Source: Pseudarthrobacter sp. MM222
GTDB taxonomy: Bacteria; Actinomycetota; Actinomycetes; Actinomycetales; Micrococcaceae
DNA length: 64,000 nt
Reading direction: 5' to 3'
NCBI RefSeq assembly: GCF_947090775.1
Contig: NZ_OX352321.1
Coordinates: 806,001 to 870,000 of the forward strand
Numbering within the stretch: position 1 is the stretch's first letter; each line of letters opens with the position of its first letter. Shown piece by piece: positions 35,588 through 43,772 of this stretch. Made by a program: the position numbers and the translations under genes. The notes under the pieces are model-generated. The model saw only the letters and a list, made by a program, of their open reading frames with translations. It ran no database searches and was not told the origin of the DNA.

Positions 35588-36005
35588 TGCTAAGGAACGC
35601 GTCCAGTTGCTGTTCCAAACTTACTGGGTCCTTGAGTTCGCACTCCCAGACCGTCAGCACTGTCCAGCCTGAGGCTTCCAGCTGATGGAGCTGCTCGGCA
35701 TCGCGGTTCCGCGTGCGCGTCCGCTTGGTTTCCCAAAATTCCGCATTGGCTTTGGGAGCGTGCTGGCCCACGCGGCAGTCGTGGAAGTGCCAGAAACAGC
35801 CGTTGACGAAGATGACTTTGTGGCGGCTGGCGAAGACCAGGTCGGGGTTGCCCGGGAGCTTGCCTCCGCGCGCCGTGCCGTGAAGCCGGTAGCGGTAACC
35901 CTTTGAATGGAGCAGCCTTCTCACCAGCAGTTCAGGTTTGGTGTTCTTGCCCCTGATGCGAGACATGTTCCAGCTGCGCCGCTCCGGAGTCAGCTTGTCC
36001 GCCAT
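35565..36005 (-). CDS. vsr: Very short patch repair endonuclease
   Basis: The 146-aa protein is a Vsr nuclease, which nicks 5' of the T in T:G mismatches arising from 5-methylcytosine deamination. Family features are MSRIRGKNTKPE at the start, then the catalytic Asp in GNPDLVF, VNGCFWH and the zinc-site Cys/His residues (CFWHFHDCRVG), and a WECEL near the end. No cytosine methyltransferase gene is next to it, which is unusual because vsr normally accompanies dcm-type genes. It is near mcrBC, which destroys methylated DNA. Confidence 0.93.
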   Translation of the reverse strand: MADKLTPERRSWNMSRIRGKNTKPELLVRRLLHSKGYRYRLHGTARGGKLPGNPDLVFASRHKVIFVNGCFWHFHDCRVGQHAPKANAEFWETKRTRTRNRDAEQLHQLEASGWTVLTVWECELKDPVSLEQQLDAFLSSTQQPPR

Positions 36006-36224
36006 GGTTTAAGTCTAGGCGGCGGGTGACATGGCGGGACGCGGGGCTCCCGTGCCACCCGCCTGGTTTTCTTCGCTCCAGGCAGTTTCACGTCTGTCCA
36101 CCTTGAGGTTGAGGGCGAACGGAAGGACTGTGGAAAACTCTGACGCCCCGGATGTGACGTCGGTTACCCTTAAGCCACTGTTTGGCTTCAGGCGTCTTGA
36201 TTTTCTATCGGGGAGTAGCTGACC

Positions 36225-36878
36225 ATGACATCTCGCACTTCGAGCTCCACCATCAAGCGCTCCTGGTCCGCTGCTCTGGTTGCCGCGCTTCTGATGTCTG
36301 CCGCCGCCTGTAGCGGGGGAGGAACGCAACCCGGCGCATCCCCGACGGCCGAATCGCAAAGCCCCTCTGCCGCGTCGACTCCGAGTGCCACCCCGACCCC
36401 AGCTCCGAGCTATAAGCCGGCCGACGCCTCAGGCAGGGCCCAGAACGTCCCCGTACCGGTGCTGCCCGAGGTCGCGAAATCGGAAACGAAGGAGGGACTT
36501 GAAGCCTTTGCGCGGTACTGGTTCCAGTTGTTGAGTTACGGGTACGAGACCGGCGATACAACGCCGTTGGACGCGATTACTACGCCTGGATGCGAACTTT
36601 GCTTGAACGTAACGCAAGCCATCAGCTCCAATTACGAAAGCGGGAAGTGGCTGGCAGGGGGACGTGTTGAAACGCCTTCCGTTAGTACGTCGTATGCTGA
36701 GCAGCCTGACGGTCAATACCAAGTCGTAGTCCAAGTGCAGCAGGCAATGATTTCGTACATTGGCCCCGGAGGAACTGAGTTCAGAACGCCGACGCCGCCC
36801 TCGGATACTGGCAACGTCATGATCGCCGAGTTCGCTAGCGGCGCGTGGCGACTCACGGGGCTTCATCCCATCCGATGA
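36225..36878 (+). CDS. DUF6318-like lipoprotein
   Basis: The 217-aa protein has a lipoprotein signal with Cys in SAAAC near residue 29, a Ser/Pro/Thr-rich linker, and a domain containing FARYWFQLLSYGYETGD and a CELC pair. That pattern resembles the DUF6318 family of actinobacterial lipoproteins. GGGGAG precedes the ATG. Its stop overlaps the next start (ATGA), so the two products probably work together at the cell surface. Molecular function unknown. Confidence 0.78.
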   Translation: MTSRTSSSTIKRSWSAALVAALLMSAAACSGGGTQPGASPTAESQSPSAASTPSATPTPAPSYKPADASGRAQNVPVPVLPEVAKSETKEGLEAFARYWFQLLSYGYETGDTTPLDAITTPGCELCLNVTQAISSNYESGKWLAGGRVETPSVSTSYAEQPDGQYQVVVQVQQAMISYIGPGGTEFRTPTPPSDTGNVMIAEFASGAWRLTGLHPIR

Positions 36879-37822
36879 GCCGATCAAGCAAACGGTTTCG
36901 GGAGCACGTCATCAGAATTGCCGCGGCATTTCTAATCGTGGCGGTCACTCTCCTTCTTCCTTGTGTCGCATCCGCGGATGAGAACGGTGTCGACGCCGGA
37001 TTTGGAAATCAAGGGGTCAATGTCGGGGGATGGAGGATCGACCCCGCCACGGGGAAATTCGTTGCCCTCCAACCCGGAGCCCCAAGTGCGGATCCCTACC
37101 AGTACAAGTACGAGCTGCAATGTCACCTCGGCGGCGGGGACTTCGACACCGATTGCCTGGCAGTTCTTGTCGACTGCAAGAACGGACCGGACGGTAAAGA
37201 GGGGATTCCGGTCCTGTGGCTGAAAGCGCCGGCCGGAGTGCCGAACCCCTCGTGGACCTATCACTCCGGCCCGACTTGTCTTTTCGATCCCAGACCTGAG
37301 GATTTGCTGCCCCGCATCGCGGCTATGATCCAGACGGAGTTCCAGCGGCTGCCAGTCGCAGCCGGCACCGTTACAGCCCAGCCGAGCCCGCATACCCTGC
37401 GCGGCGCGGAAACGAACTTTTTCGGGAATGCAGCGGAACAACAATTCGACATCACCATCCTGGCCCAACGCGTGCATGTGGTAGCAAAGCCCGTGGAGTA
37501 CTCGTGGAACTACGGCGACGGCGCGGTGCTCGGTCCCCAGGCGGCGGCCGGCGGTCCGCTTCCGCAAGAACGCTGGGGCGAGAAAACCCTCACCAGTCAC
37601 GTCTACGCCCAGACGGGGGATTTCGCGGTGGTGCTGACCACCCATTTCAAGGGCACATATTCCGTCAATGGCGGCCCGCCGCTTCCCATTCCGGGGCAAG
37701 GCTCCTTCAGCTCCCCGCCACAGCCTGTCAGTGTGTGGCGCTCGATCACCAGGAACTACGCGGACGATTGCCTCCAGAACCCACAGGGTCAGGGATGCCC
37801 CGCCGCTCCTCCCGCACCGTGA
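36875..37822 (+). CDS. Secreted protein with PKD-like domain
   Basis: The 315-aa protein has a signal-type hydrophobic segment (about residues 10-32, ending ASADE). The extracellular part has paired cysteines, and a C-terminal PKD-like beta-sandwich motif YSWNYGDG is followed later by TSHVYAQTGDFAVVLTT. It is coupled by a 4-nt overlap to the preceding lipoprotein. No enzyme motif is seen; adhesion or surface-complex roles are possible. The frame is open 10 codons further, but ATG 36875 fits the overlap. Confidence 0.72.
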   Translation: MSRSSKRFREHVIRIAAAFLIVAVTLLLPCVASADENGVDAGFGNQGVNVGGWRIDPATGKFVALQPGAPSADPYQYKYELQCHLGGGDFDTDCLAVLVDCKNGPDGKEGIPVLWLKAPAGVPNPSWTYHSGPTCLFDPRPEDLLPRIAAMIQTEFQRLPVAAGTVTAQPSPHTLRGAETNFFGNAAEQQFDITILAQRVHVVAKPVEYSWNYGDGAVLGPQAAAGGPLPQERWGEKTLTSHVYAQTGDFAVVLTTHFKGTYSVNGGPPLPIPGQGSFSSPPQPVSVWRSITRNYADDCLQNPQGQGCPAAPPAP

Positions 37823-37918
37823 GCGTCTCACGATAGTGATCCGAGTCGCACGCGGAATAGTTGCAAGCGCCGCGCAGTTACACCATGCGAACCCAATCCC
37901 TTGTGAAAGGAACTGCGC

Positions 37919-38989
37919 ATGCTGTTTTCCCCGATGACCCTCGGTGAGCTGGAACTGCCCAACCGTCTTGTGATGGCGCCGCTTACCCGCGTCCGCTCCG
38001 GCCAAGAAGGAGTCCCCGGCCCGCTGGTCGTCGAGCACTACCGGCAGCGGGCGTCGCTCGGCTTGATTGTAAGTGAGGGAACCTACCCCAGCCGGGCAGG
38101 CCGAGGCTTCCCTGGCCAGCCCGGGCTCGTGACCGACGAACAGCTGGAGGGCTGGGCCAACGTGACCGCCGCGGTCCACGCTGAGGGTGGTCGCATTTTC
38201 GCCCAGGTCATGCATGCTGGCCGTGTCACCCATGAGGACACTACGGGGGGCTACGAGGTAGTCGCACCCAGTGCCATTGCCATCGACGGTGAGACCCGCA
38301 CGTACAAGGGCAAGAAACCGTTCCCTGTTCCCCGCGCCCTGACGACCGAGGAACTGCCGGCCATCCTTCAGGAATTCGTGACGGCATCACGCAAGGCAGT
38401 AGAGGCAGGGTTCGACGGCGTCGAGCTGCACTCCGCGAACGGCTACCTGCTGCACGAGTTCCTCACTCCAGCCGCCAACCAGCGCGACGACGTCTATGGC
38501 GGCTCGCCTGAGAACCGCGCACGCTTCGTGATCGAAGTAGCCCAGGCCGTGGTGGACGCCATCGGGGCGGACCGCGTTGGCATCCGCATCTCGCCCGAGC
38601 ACAACGTTCAGGGCGCAACTGAACTTGATGCAGCAGACGTCCGGGCCACCTATGCCCACCTCGTAGACGCTCTGGCCCCGCTGGAACTGGCCTACCTCAG
38701 CATTCTGCACAAGGAACCCACCAGCGAGCTGGTCCAGGATCTGCGCGCACGGTTCAAGGGTACGTTCCTGATCAACACCGGCTTCGGCGTTGTCACCACC
38801 GGTGAGGAGGCCAAAGCCTTGGTCGCGGACGGCCACGCTGACGCCGTCGTTGTCGGACGCCCCGCCATCGCCAACCCGGACCTGGTCCGCCGCTGGCGTG
38901 AAGGCCTGCCGGTCAACGAGGCAGATCCGACCACGTTCTACACTGACGGTGCCGAAGGCTACACGGACTACCCGGCCTACCAGAACTAG
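37919..38989 (+). CDS. Alkene reductase, Old Yellow Enzyme family
   Basis: This 356-aa FMN-dependent TIM-barrel reductase reduces activated C=C bonds or nitro esters with NAD(P)H. Family features are LPNRLVMAPLTRVRS at the FMN site, FAQVMHAGR, the catalytic region GFDGVELHSANGYLLHEF, and the phosphate-binding ADAVVVGRPAIANPD. GAAAGGAA precedes the ATG. The length is typical of NemA/YqjM-like enzymes. It stands alone, followed by a repeat-rich intergenic region. Confidence 0.9.
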   Translation: MLFSPMTLGELELPNRLVMAPLTRVRSGQEGVPGPLVVEHYRQRASLGLIVSEGTYPSRAGRGFPGQPGLVTDEQLEGWANVTAAVHAEGGRIFAQVMHAGRVTHEDTTGGYEVVAPSAIAIDGETRTYKGKKPFPVPRALTTEELPAILQEFVTASRKAVEAGFDGVELHSANGYLLHEFLTPAANQRDDVYGGSPENRARFVIEVAQAVVDAIGADRVGIRISPEHNVQGATELDAADVRATYAHLVDALAPLELAYLSILHKEPTSELVQDLRARFKGTFLINTGFGVVTTGEEAKALVADGHADAVVVGRPAIANPDLVRRWREGLPVNEADPTTFYTDGAEGYTDYPAYQN

Positions 38990-39013
38990 GCCCGGACAGC
39001 AGCTCACCCGGCG

Positions 39014-39263
39014 GGGACATGCCCCGTCGCAGCCACGAAGAGTGGGCAGAATGCCATTCTGCCCACTCTCCGCTCTTAAGAATGAGCATGTCGCTCGGTC
39101 GGGGGACCGGCGAAGGGACATGTTCCCCGTTGGGACCCGGGAATGGGCATGTCCTTCGGCCGGGGGGTGGCGGGGCCCGGGGATGAGCATGTCCCTTGGC
39201 GGGGCCCGGGCAAGGGGCATGTCCCTCGGACGCAGGGCGCGTGCCCGGCGAATGGGCATGTCC
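39014..39263. repeat. Array of GGGCATGTCC-type motifs with one hairpin element
   Basis: Seven copies of RGCATGTC or its complement start at 39014, 39084, 39115, 39145, 39185, 39215 and 39254. The steps (70, 31, 30, 40, 30, 39) are near multiples of 10 bp. The first 80 bp form an element with inverted ends GGGACATGC and GCATGTC and a perfect 29-bp internal palindrome (39040-39068). The same element is tandemly repeated at 50228-50613. The array ends at the promoter of the GntR gene. No gene is seen in 38990-39282. Confidence 0.8.
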
Positions 39264-39265
39264 TC

Positions 39266-39276
39266 TCCTATAGGAT
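39266..39276 (+). promoter_or_regulatory. Operator TCCTATAGGA overlapping the gntR leaderless -10 box
   Basis: The 10-bp palindrome (39266-39275) overlaps TAGGAT (39271-39276), which lies 6 nt before ATG 39283. This is the first of three such sites in the tetritol locus and suggests autorepression. Confidence 0.65.
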
Positions 39277-39282
39277 CTGAAC

Positions 39283-39993
39283 ATGCAATCAGCTTCCTCC
39301 GGGAGTCGCCCTGAGGGCCACCACACGGGCCGACCCGTCAGCCGCCAGGTCCTCGCCGACCACGTCTATGAGGAGCTTCTTGCCTCGCTCATCGACGGGC
39401 GGCTCGAACCCGGGGCCGCGGTGAGCATTGACGGAACCGCCAGGGAGCTCGATGTTTCCCCGACGCCGGTCCGCGAGGCCCTTGCCCGGCTCGAACACAC
39501 CGGAATGGTTCGCCGCGTCGCGCTCAAGGGCTATCGGGTTGCGCCGATGTTCACCCAGGAGGACTTCGCCGAGCTCATGGAAGCGCGGCTTGCAATCGAG
39601 CCCGTCAACGCCCGCTTGGCGTGCGCCAGGCTGACACCCGCGCACCATGCCGAGCTGTCCGCGGCTGTGGCCGACCTCAAGAAGGCTCCGCGGGGCCCGT
39701 CGTTTGCCGAATTCCGCGACTATCTGGAGGCCGATGAACGGTTCCACCGGCTGATCGCGGAGCAGACCGGCAACCAGTTCATGGTTGCCGCCTATGCCGC
39801 CCTCGGCGGGCAGGTCCAGCGCTTCCGCCTCTTTGGGGGCGTGGGCATCACGGACGCGGAACAGGCGATCGCCGAGCACCAGGCGGTCCTGGACGCGCTT
39901 TCCTCCGGCGATCCGGAGAAGGCCGCAGCTGCCATGGCAGAGCATGTGCAGAAGGTGCGCGGCCGCGCCATTGCCGACGCGCCGGCAGACTAG
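39283..39993 (+). CDS. GntR-family regulator with FCD domain (tetritol locus)
   Basis: This 236-aa regulator has a winged helix (about residues 22-90; HVYEELLASLIDGRLEPG, then ELDVSPTPVREALARLEHTGMV) and an FCD domain (about 98-225; DYLEADERFHRLIAEQTGN with metal-type residues). It is transcribed from a leaderless promoter containing TCCTATAGGA. The same palindrome precedes the transporter gene at 40135 and the isomerase gene at 42656, so it is probably the local repressor of the tetritol genes. The inducer is unknown, likely a tetritol or tetrulose phosphate. Confidence 0.87.
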   Translation: MQSASSGSRPEGHHTGRPVSRQVLADHVYEELLASLIDGRLEPGAAVSIDGTARELDVSPTPVREALARLEHTGMVRRVALKGYRVAPMFTQEDFAELMEARLAIEPVNARLACARLTPAHHAELSAAVADLKKAPRGPSFAEFRDYLEADERFHRLIAEQTGNQFMVAAYAALGGQVQRFRLFGGVGITDAEQAIAEHQAVLDALSSGDPEKAAAAMAEHVQKVRGRAIADAPAD

Positions 39994-40049
39994 TTCTCCT
40001 TCAGCAGGCCAGCGCAGCAAACGTAAAGCGCGTCTTTTTTGTGACCCCC

Positions 40050-40079
40050 TTCACAACTGGATCAAAGACCCTATAGGAT
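40050..40079 (+). promoter_or_regulatory. Promoter with CCTATAGG operator before the first MFS gene
   Basis: TTCACA (40050-40055) and TAGGAT (40074-40079) are 18 nt apart. CCTATAGG (40070-40077) overlaps the -10 box exactly as in the gntR promoter. Transcription should start near 40086. Confidence 0.65.
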
Positions 40080-40134
40080 CTTCGATTGTGACGGCTACGA
40101 TGCCGACACCGGGTGAGTCACAAGGGAGTGAACA

Positions 40135-41463
40135 GTGCAAACAGAAACTTTGGCCACAGGCCCTAAGGAATCAGCAACACGCCGCACCATCAAAAATCTG
40201 CGATGGTGGATCCTAGGCTGGGCGCTGGCCGCAGGCATCATCAACTACATGGACCGCAGCGCGATCTCCATCGCCGCTCCGCAGCTCATCAAAGAATTCG
40301 GCATGACCCGGACGGACATTGGCCTCCTGGGCACCGTGTTCTCCTGGACCTACGCTTTTGCCCAGCTGCCGGCCGGCTGGCTCGTGGACAAGCTCGGCGC
40401 CCGCCGGATGTATTTCCTCGCCATCGCGGGCTGGAGCATCGCTACCGCGCTGATGGCCATCGGCGGCAAGATGTGGCAGTTCATCACCTTCCGTTTCCTG
40501 CTCGGCGTCACCGAAGCCCCGAACGGACCGGCATCGGCAAAACTCACCGCCGACTGGTTCCCCCGCACCGAGCGCGGACAGGCCACCGCCATCTGGGACA
40601 GCGGCTCCAAGTGGGGACCCGCTATTGCCCCGCCCGTTCTGACCGCCATCATGCTCACCTTCGGCTGGCAGGCCATCTTCCTCTTCCTCGGCGTCGCGGG
40701 CCTTGTGCTGGCACTGGCCTTCTTCATCTACTACCGCGCTCCTGAAGAGCACAAGCGCATCAGCGCGCAGGAACTGGACTACATCGAAAGCCAGCGCGCC
40801 ACGCAGGTCCTGAGTGCCAAGAAGGTCTCCTGGTTGGGTCTCTTCAAGCACCGCCAGATCTGGGGAATGATGGCAGGCTTCTTCTGCGTCATCTGGATCT
40901 GGAACATCTTCATCGTCTTCCTCCCGCTGTACCTGCAGGAAGAGCGCGGCGTCAGCATCGCAAACTCCGGCTGGCTGGCTGCTGTCCCGTACTTGGGTGC
41001 GGCTATCCTGGGCATCACCGGCGGCTGGGTCATGACACGCTACGCCAAGAAGGCGGGCCGCGATCCGCTGCTGGCCAAGCGCCACGTGATGTCCGTCGCC
41101 GCCGTGATCGCCGGCATCCTGATCTGCCTGATCCCGTTTGTAGATTCCCTCCCGCTCGCCCTCGCCGTGATGACCGTGGCGCTGGGCTTCGTCGCCACCA
41201 TGCAGGCAGCCGCCTGGGCCATGCCCGGCGATATCGTGGACAACTCCCAGGTGGCATCCGTCGGTGCCATCCAGAACTTCGGCGGCTACTTCGGCGGTGC
41301 CTTCGCACCGCTGCTGACCGGCGTGATCGCCGATGCAACCGGGTCCTACGCGCCGTCGTTCGTCATCGGCGGCGTCATCGCGGCCCTGGCCGCCGTGGCC
41401 TACACCGTGCTGGTCCGCGAGCCCATCCGGGACAAGACCGCAGCAACGCAGACAGAAAGCTGA
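40135..41463 (+). CDS. MFS transporter (ACS type) of the tetritol locus
   Basis: The 442-aa protein has 12 predicted segments and ACS-family features: INYMDRSAISIAAPQLIKEFG, LGTVFSWTYAFAQLPAGWL and RFLLGVTEAPNGP. It most resembles hexuronate/glucarate-type symporters and would import a sugar acid or polyol-derived acid. GTG 40135 follows AAGGGAG by about 6 nt. The upstream promoter carries the local operator. The next gene, a 2-hydroxyacid dehydrogenase, starts 8 nt downstream, which favours an acid as substrate. Confidence 0.85.
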   Translation: MQTETLATGPKESATRRTIKNLRWWILGWALAAGIINYMDRSAISIAAPQLIKEFGMTRTDIGLLGTVFSWTYAFAQLPAGWLVDKLGARRMYFLAIAGWSIATALMAIGGKMWQFITFRFLLGVTEAPNGPASAKLTADWFPRTERGQATAIWDSGSKWGPAIAPPVLTAIMLTFGWQAIFLFLGVAGLVLALAFFIYYRAPEEHKRISAQELDYIESQRATQVLSAKKVSWLGLFKHRQIWGMMAGFFCVIWIWNIFIVFLPLYLQEERGVSIANSGWLAAVPYLGAAILGITGGWVMTRYAKKAGRDPLLAKRHVMSVAAVIAGILICLIPFVDSLPLALAVMTVALGFVATMQAAAWAMPGDIVDNSQVASVGAIQNFGGYFGGAFAPLLTGVIADATGSYAPSFVIGGVIAALAAVAYTVLVREPIRDKTAATQTES

Positions 41464-41471
41464 ACCGACGC

Positions 41472-42578
41472 ATGAGCACAGCAACAAATGAATTGACGAC
41501 GGCGGCCGCCAGCGAGGCGGCCGCCAGCGAGGCGGCCGCCCCGGCGGCGGGCGCCACCCACCCGCCCTTCACCGTGGCGGTCACGGCCGACGCTGCCCGA
41601 CCTGACGGCAGCTCCGTCCACGGAGACCTCGGACTGCAACGACTCAGCGACAAAGGCATCAGCTGGGGCGTCCTGCCCAGCTACACGGATCCGGTTCCGT
41701 TGGCCGATCTTGCCGGCGTCCACGCTGTTCTGTCGCTGGGGCACATCGCCTTCGATTCGCGCACTGTGGACCACGCCCCGGACCTGAGGCTGATCGCCCG
41801 GTTCGGTGCAGGCTACGAAACCATTGACTTGGACGCCTGCACCCGCGCCGGCGTCGTCGTTACGAACACCCCGGACGCCATTCGCCGCCCGCTGGCTGTG
41901 GCCGGGCTGACCCTTTTGTTGGCTCTCTCGCACAAGCTCCTGGCCAAGGACCGGCTGACGCGGACCTCCGACTGGGCGCAGCGCGAGCACTACCGGGGCG
42001 CGCCGCTGGTTGGACAGACGGTCGGCATCGTGGGCTTCGGCAGCGTGGGCGCCGAGCTCGCCCGCCTGCTGGCCCCGCTCGGAATGAAGGTGGTGGGCAA
42101 CAACCGCAGCGGCCGCCATGCGGAGGCTGCGGAGCTCGGCGTCGAGCTGCTGGGCCTGAACGAGCTCCTGGAGCGCTCGGACTACGTGGTGCTCTGCGCC
42201 GCGCTCACACCGGCGACCAAAAAGCTGATCAACGCCGAGGCCTTGGCCCGGATGAGGCCAAGTGCCTATCTGATCAACATCGGCCGGGGAAAGCTCGTGG
42301 ACACGGATGCCCTCCGGGATGCCCTGCGGGACGGCCGGATCGCCGGCGCCGGGCTGGATGTCTTCGAGCCGGAACCCCTGCTTCCGGACGACGAGCTCCT
42401 GACCTTCGACAACGTGGTGCTTTCCCCGCATTCGCTGTGCTGGACCGAAGATTTCACCCGGGACGTGGCGGCCGGCGCCATCTCGTCGATCCTGGCGGTG
42501 GCAGGAGGGGAGCGCCCCGCCAACGTCCTGAATCCGGAGGTCTTCGCCACCGCGGCCTTCGCTGCGAAGCAGCCCTAG
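41472..42578 (+). CDS. D-isomer-specific 2-hydroxyacid dehydrogenase
   Basis: This 368-aa NAD(P)-dependent enzyme has the GFGSVGAEL nucleotide motif. The catalytic triad of the family is present: Arg in NIGRGKLVD, Glu in DVFEPEP and His in SPHS. It has an unusual 30-residue Ala/Thr-rich leader encoded partly by GAGGCGGCCGCCAGC-type repeats. It interconverts a 2-oxo and a 2-hydroxy acid; in this locus a tetronate or hydroxypyruvate-like acid is plausible. It is co-transcribed with the MFS gene. Confidence 0.83.
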   Translation: MSTATNELTTAAASEAAASEAAAPAAGATHPPFTVAVTADAARPDGSSVHGDLGLQRLSDKGISWGVLPSYTDPVPLADLAGVHAVLSLGHIAFDSRTVDHAPDLRLIARFGAGYETIDLDACTRAGVVVTNTPDAIRRPLAVAGLTLLLALSHKLLAKDRLTRTSDWAQREHYRGAPLVGQTVGIVGFGSVGAELARLLAPLGMKVVGNNRSGRHAEAAELGVELLGLNELLERSDYVVLCAALTPATKKLINAEALARMRPSAYLINIGRGKLVDTDALRDALRDGRIAGAGLDVFEPEPLLPDDELLTFDNVVLSPHSLCWTEDFTRDVAAGAISSILAVAGGERPANVLNPEVFATAAFAAKQP

Positions 42579-42592
42579 CCCAGAATGTGACA

Positions 42593-42628
42593 TTGACAAC
42601 ATTGAGTCGAATGGTAGATCCTATAGGA
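42593..42628 (+). promoter_or_regulatory. Promoter and TCCTATAGGA operator before the TIM-barrel gene
   Basis: TTGACA (42593-42598) is followed after 16 nt by TAGATC (42615-42620). The perfect palindrome TCCTATAGGA covers 42619-42628, at the predicted start site. It is the third copy of the locus operator and indicates a second transcription unit. Confidence 0.65.
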
Positions 42629-42655
42629 AACAGGATCTCACGAAGGAGTGACCCC

Positions 42656-43660
42656 ATGGCTTACACAGCCGAAAACTGGCCCATCACCGCGGCTCTGCTG
42701 CAGTTCCCGGGAACCGACGCCCAGGGCAACCACATCAACGACGCCGAGGCCTCCGCCTGGGCCGAGGTCCTCACCGAGGTCAAGGAAGCAGGCTTTTCCG
42801 ACGCCGACCTCACGGACAGCTGGGTCCGCCCCGGCGACCTGAGCGCCGCCCGGCTCGCCGAGTTCAAGCAGACCGCCGACAACGTGGGCATCGGCATTCC
42901 CGTCATCTCCGCGATCCGGCGCAGCGTCATCGAGGAAGGGAACTGGGAAGCCAACCTGGCCTACAGCCACCGCACCATCGACGCCGCGGCCGAACTGGGC
43001 TGCGAGGTGGTCTCGGTCGGACTGCACCAGGCCATCACCGCCGAGCAGCAGAAGCAGCTGTGGTTCTGGACGGTCGAGGGCTACAAGGACCCGGTGGGGG
43101 ACAAGGAAACCTGGGGCAAGGCCGTCACACGCCTGCGCGAACTCGGCCAGCACGCGGCGGAGGTCGGCGTGCTGCTCTCGCTCGAAATGTACGAGGACAC
43201 CTACCTCGGCACCGCGGACCAGTCCGTCCAGCTGGTCCAGGACATCGGCCTGGCCAACGTCGGCCTCAACCCGGACATCGGCAACCTGGTCCGGCTGCAC
43301 CGACCGATCGAGGACTGGCGCGAAATGGTCGCCAAGACCCTCCCGTACTCCAACTACTGGCACATGAAGAACTACATCCGCGACGAGGACGTGGCTCGCG
43401 ACACCTACGTGGCCATGCCGGCCCCGATGGAAAGCGGTCTGATCAACTACCGCGAGGCATTCAAGGTCGCCCTGTCCGTGGGCTTCCAGGGCATCCTCTG
43501 CACTGAGCACTACGGCGGCGACGGCCTGTCCGTCACCGCCAGCAACCAGGACTACCTCCGCCGCCAGGTCCTGCCGAAGACCGACGGCTACGCCCTCGGC
43601 CAGAGCAAAGTTGCGCAGGGCCGGCAGCAGCCCGCAACCACGGCACTCGCCAGCATCTGA
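42656..43660 (+). CDS. Sugar phosphate isomerase/epimerase-type TIM barrel (EryC-like candidate)
   Basis: The 334-aa protein belongs to the xylose-isomerase-like TIM barrels. Metal-site residues are spread over VVSVGLHQ, LSLEMYEDTY, VGLNPDIGNLV, YWHMKNY and LCTEHYGGDG. The ATG has GAAGGAG 7 nt upstream; the frame is open into the previous gene but this start is clear. In erythritol pathways a TIM-barrel enzyme racemises tetrulose phosphates, so an EryC-like role is reasonable but not proven by sequence. Confidence 0.78.
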   Translation: MAYTAENWPITAALLQFPGTDAQGNHINDAEASAWAEVLTEVKEAGFSDADLTDSWVRPGDLSAARLAEFKQTADNVGIGIPVISAIRRSVIEEGNWEANLAYSHRTIDAAAELGCEVVSVGLHQAITAEQQKQLWFWTVEGYKDPVGDKETWGKAVTRLRELGQHAAEVGVLLSLEMYEDTYLGTADQSVQLVQDIGLANVGLNPDIGNLVRLHRPIEDWREMVAKTLPYSNYWHMKNYIRDEDVARDTYVAMPAPMESGLINYREAFKVALSVGFQGILCTEHYGGDGLSVTASNQDYLRRQVLPKTDGYALGQSKVAQGRQQPATTALASI

Positions 43661-43670
43661 TTCGGCGATG

Positions 43671-43706
43671 GGTGCGGCCGTCAAGCTATTTGGGGGCGGC
43701 CGCACC
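43671..43706 (+). terminator. Hairpin between the TIM-barrel and kinase genes
   Basis: A 10-bp perfect stem (43671-43680 with 43697-43706) with a 16-nt loop follows the stop by 10 nt. It may be a partial terminator or mRNA-stabilising element, as the genes downstream have no obvious separate promoter. Confidence 0.5.
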
Positions 43707-43772
43707 ACCCCAGCTCCAACTCAGTTCTCTGCCCACAGCATTAGTTCTCCAACACGGATTCAATGAGGAACC

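Noticed and set aside
30914..36005. A complete integrated mobile element carrying the McrBC/Vsr genes.
   Set aside because: No integrase, transposase, tRNA gene or direct-repeat borders were found around the region.
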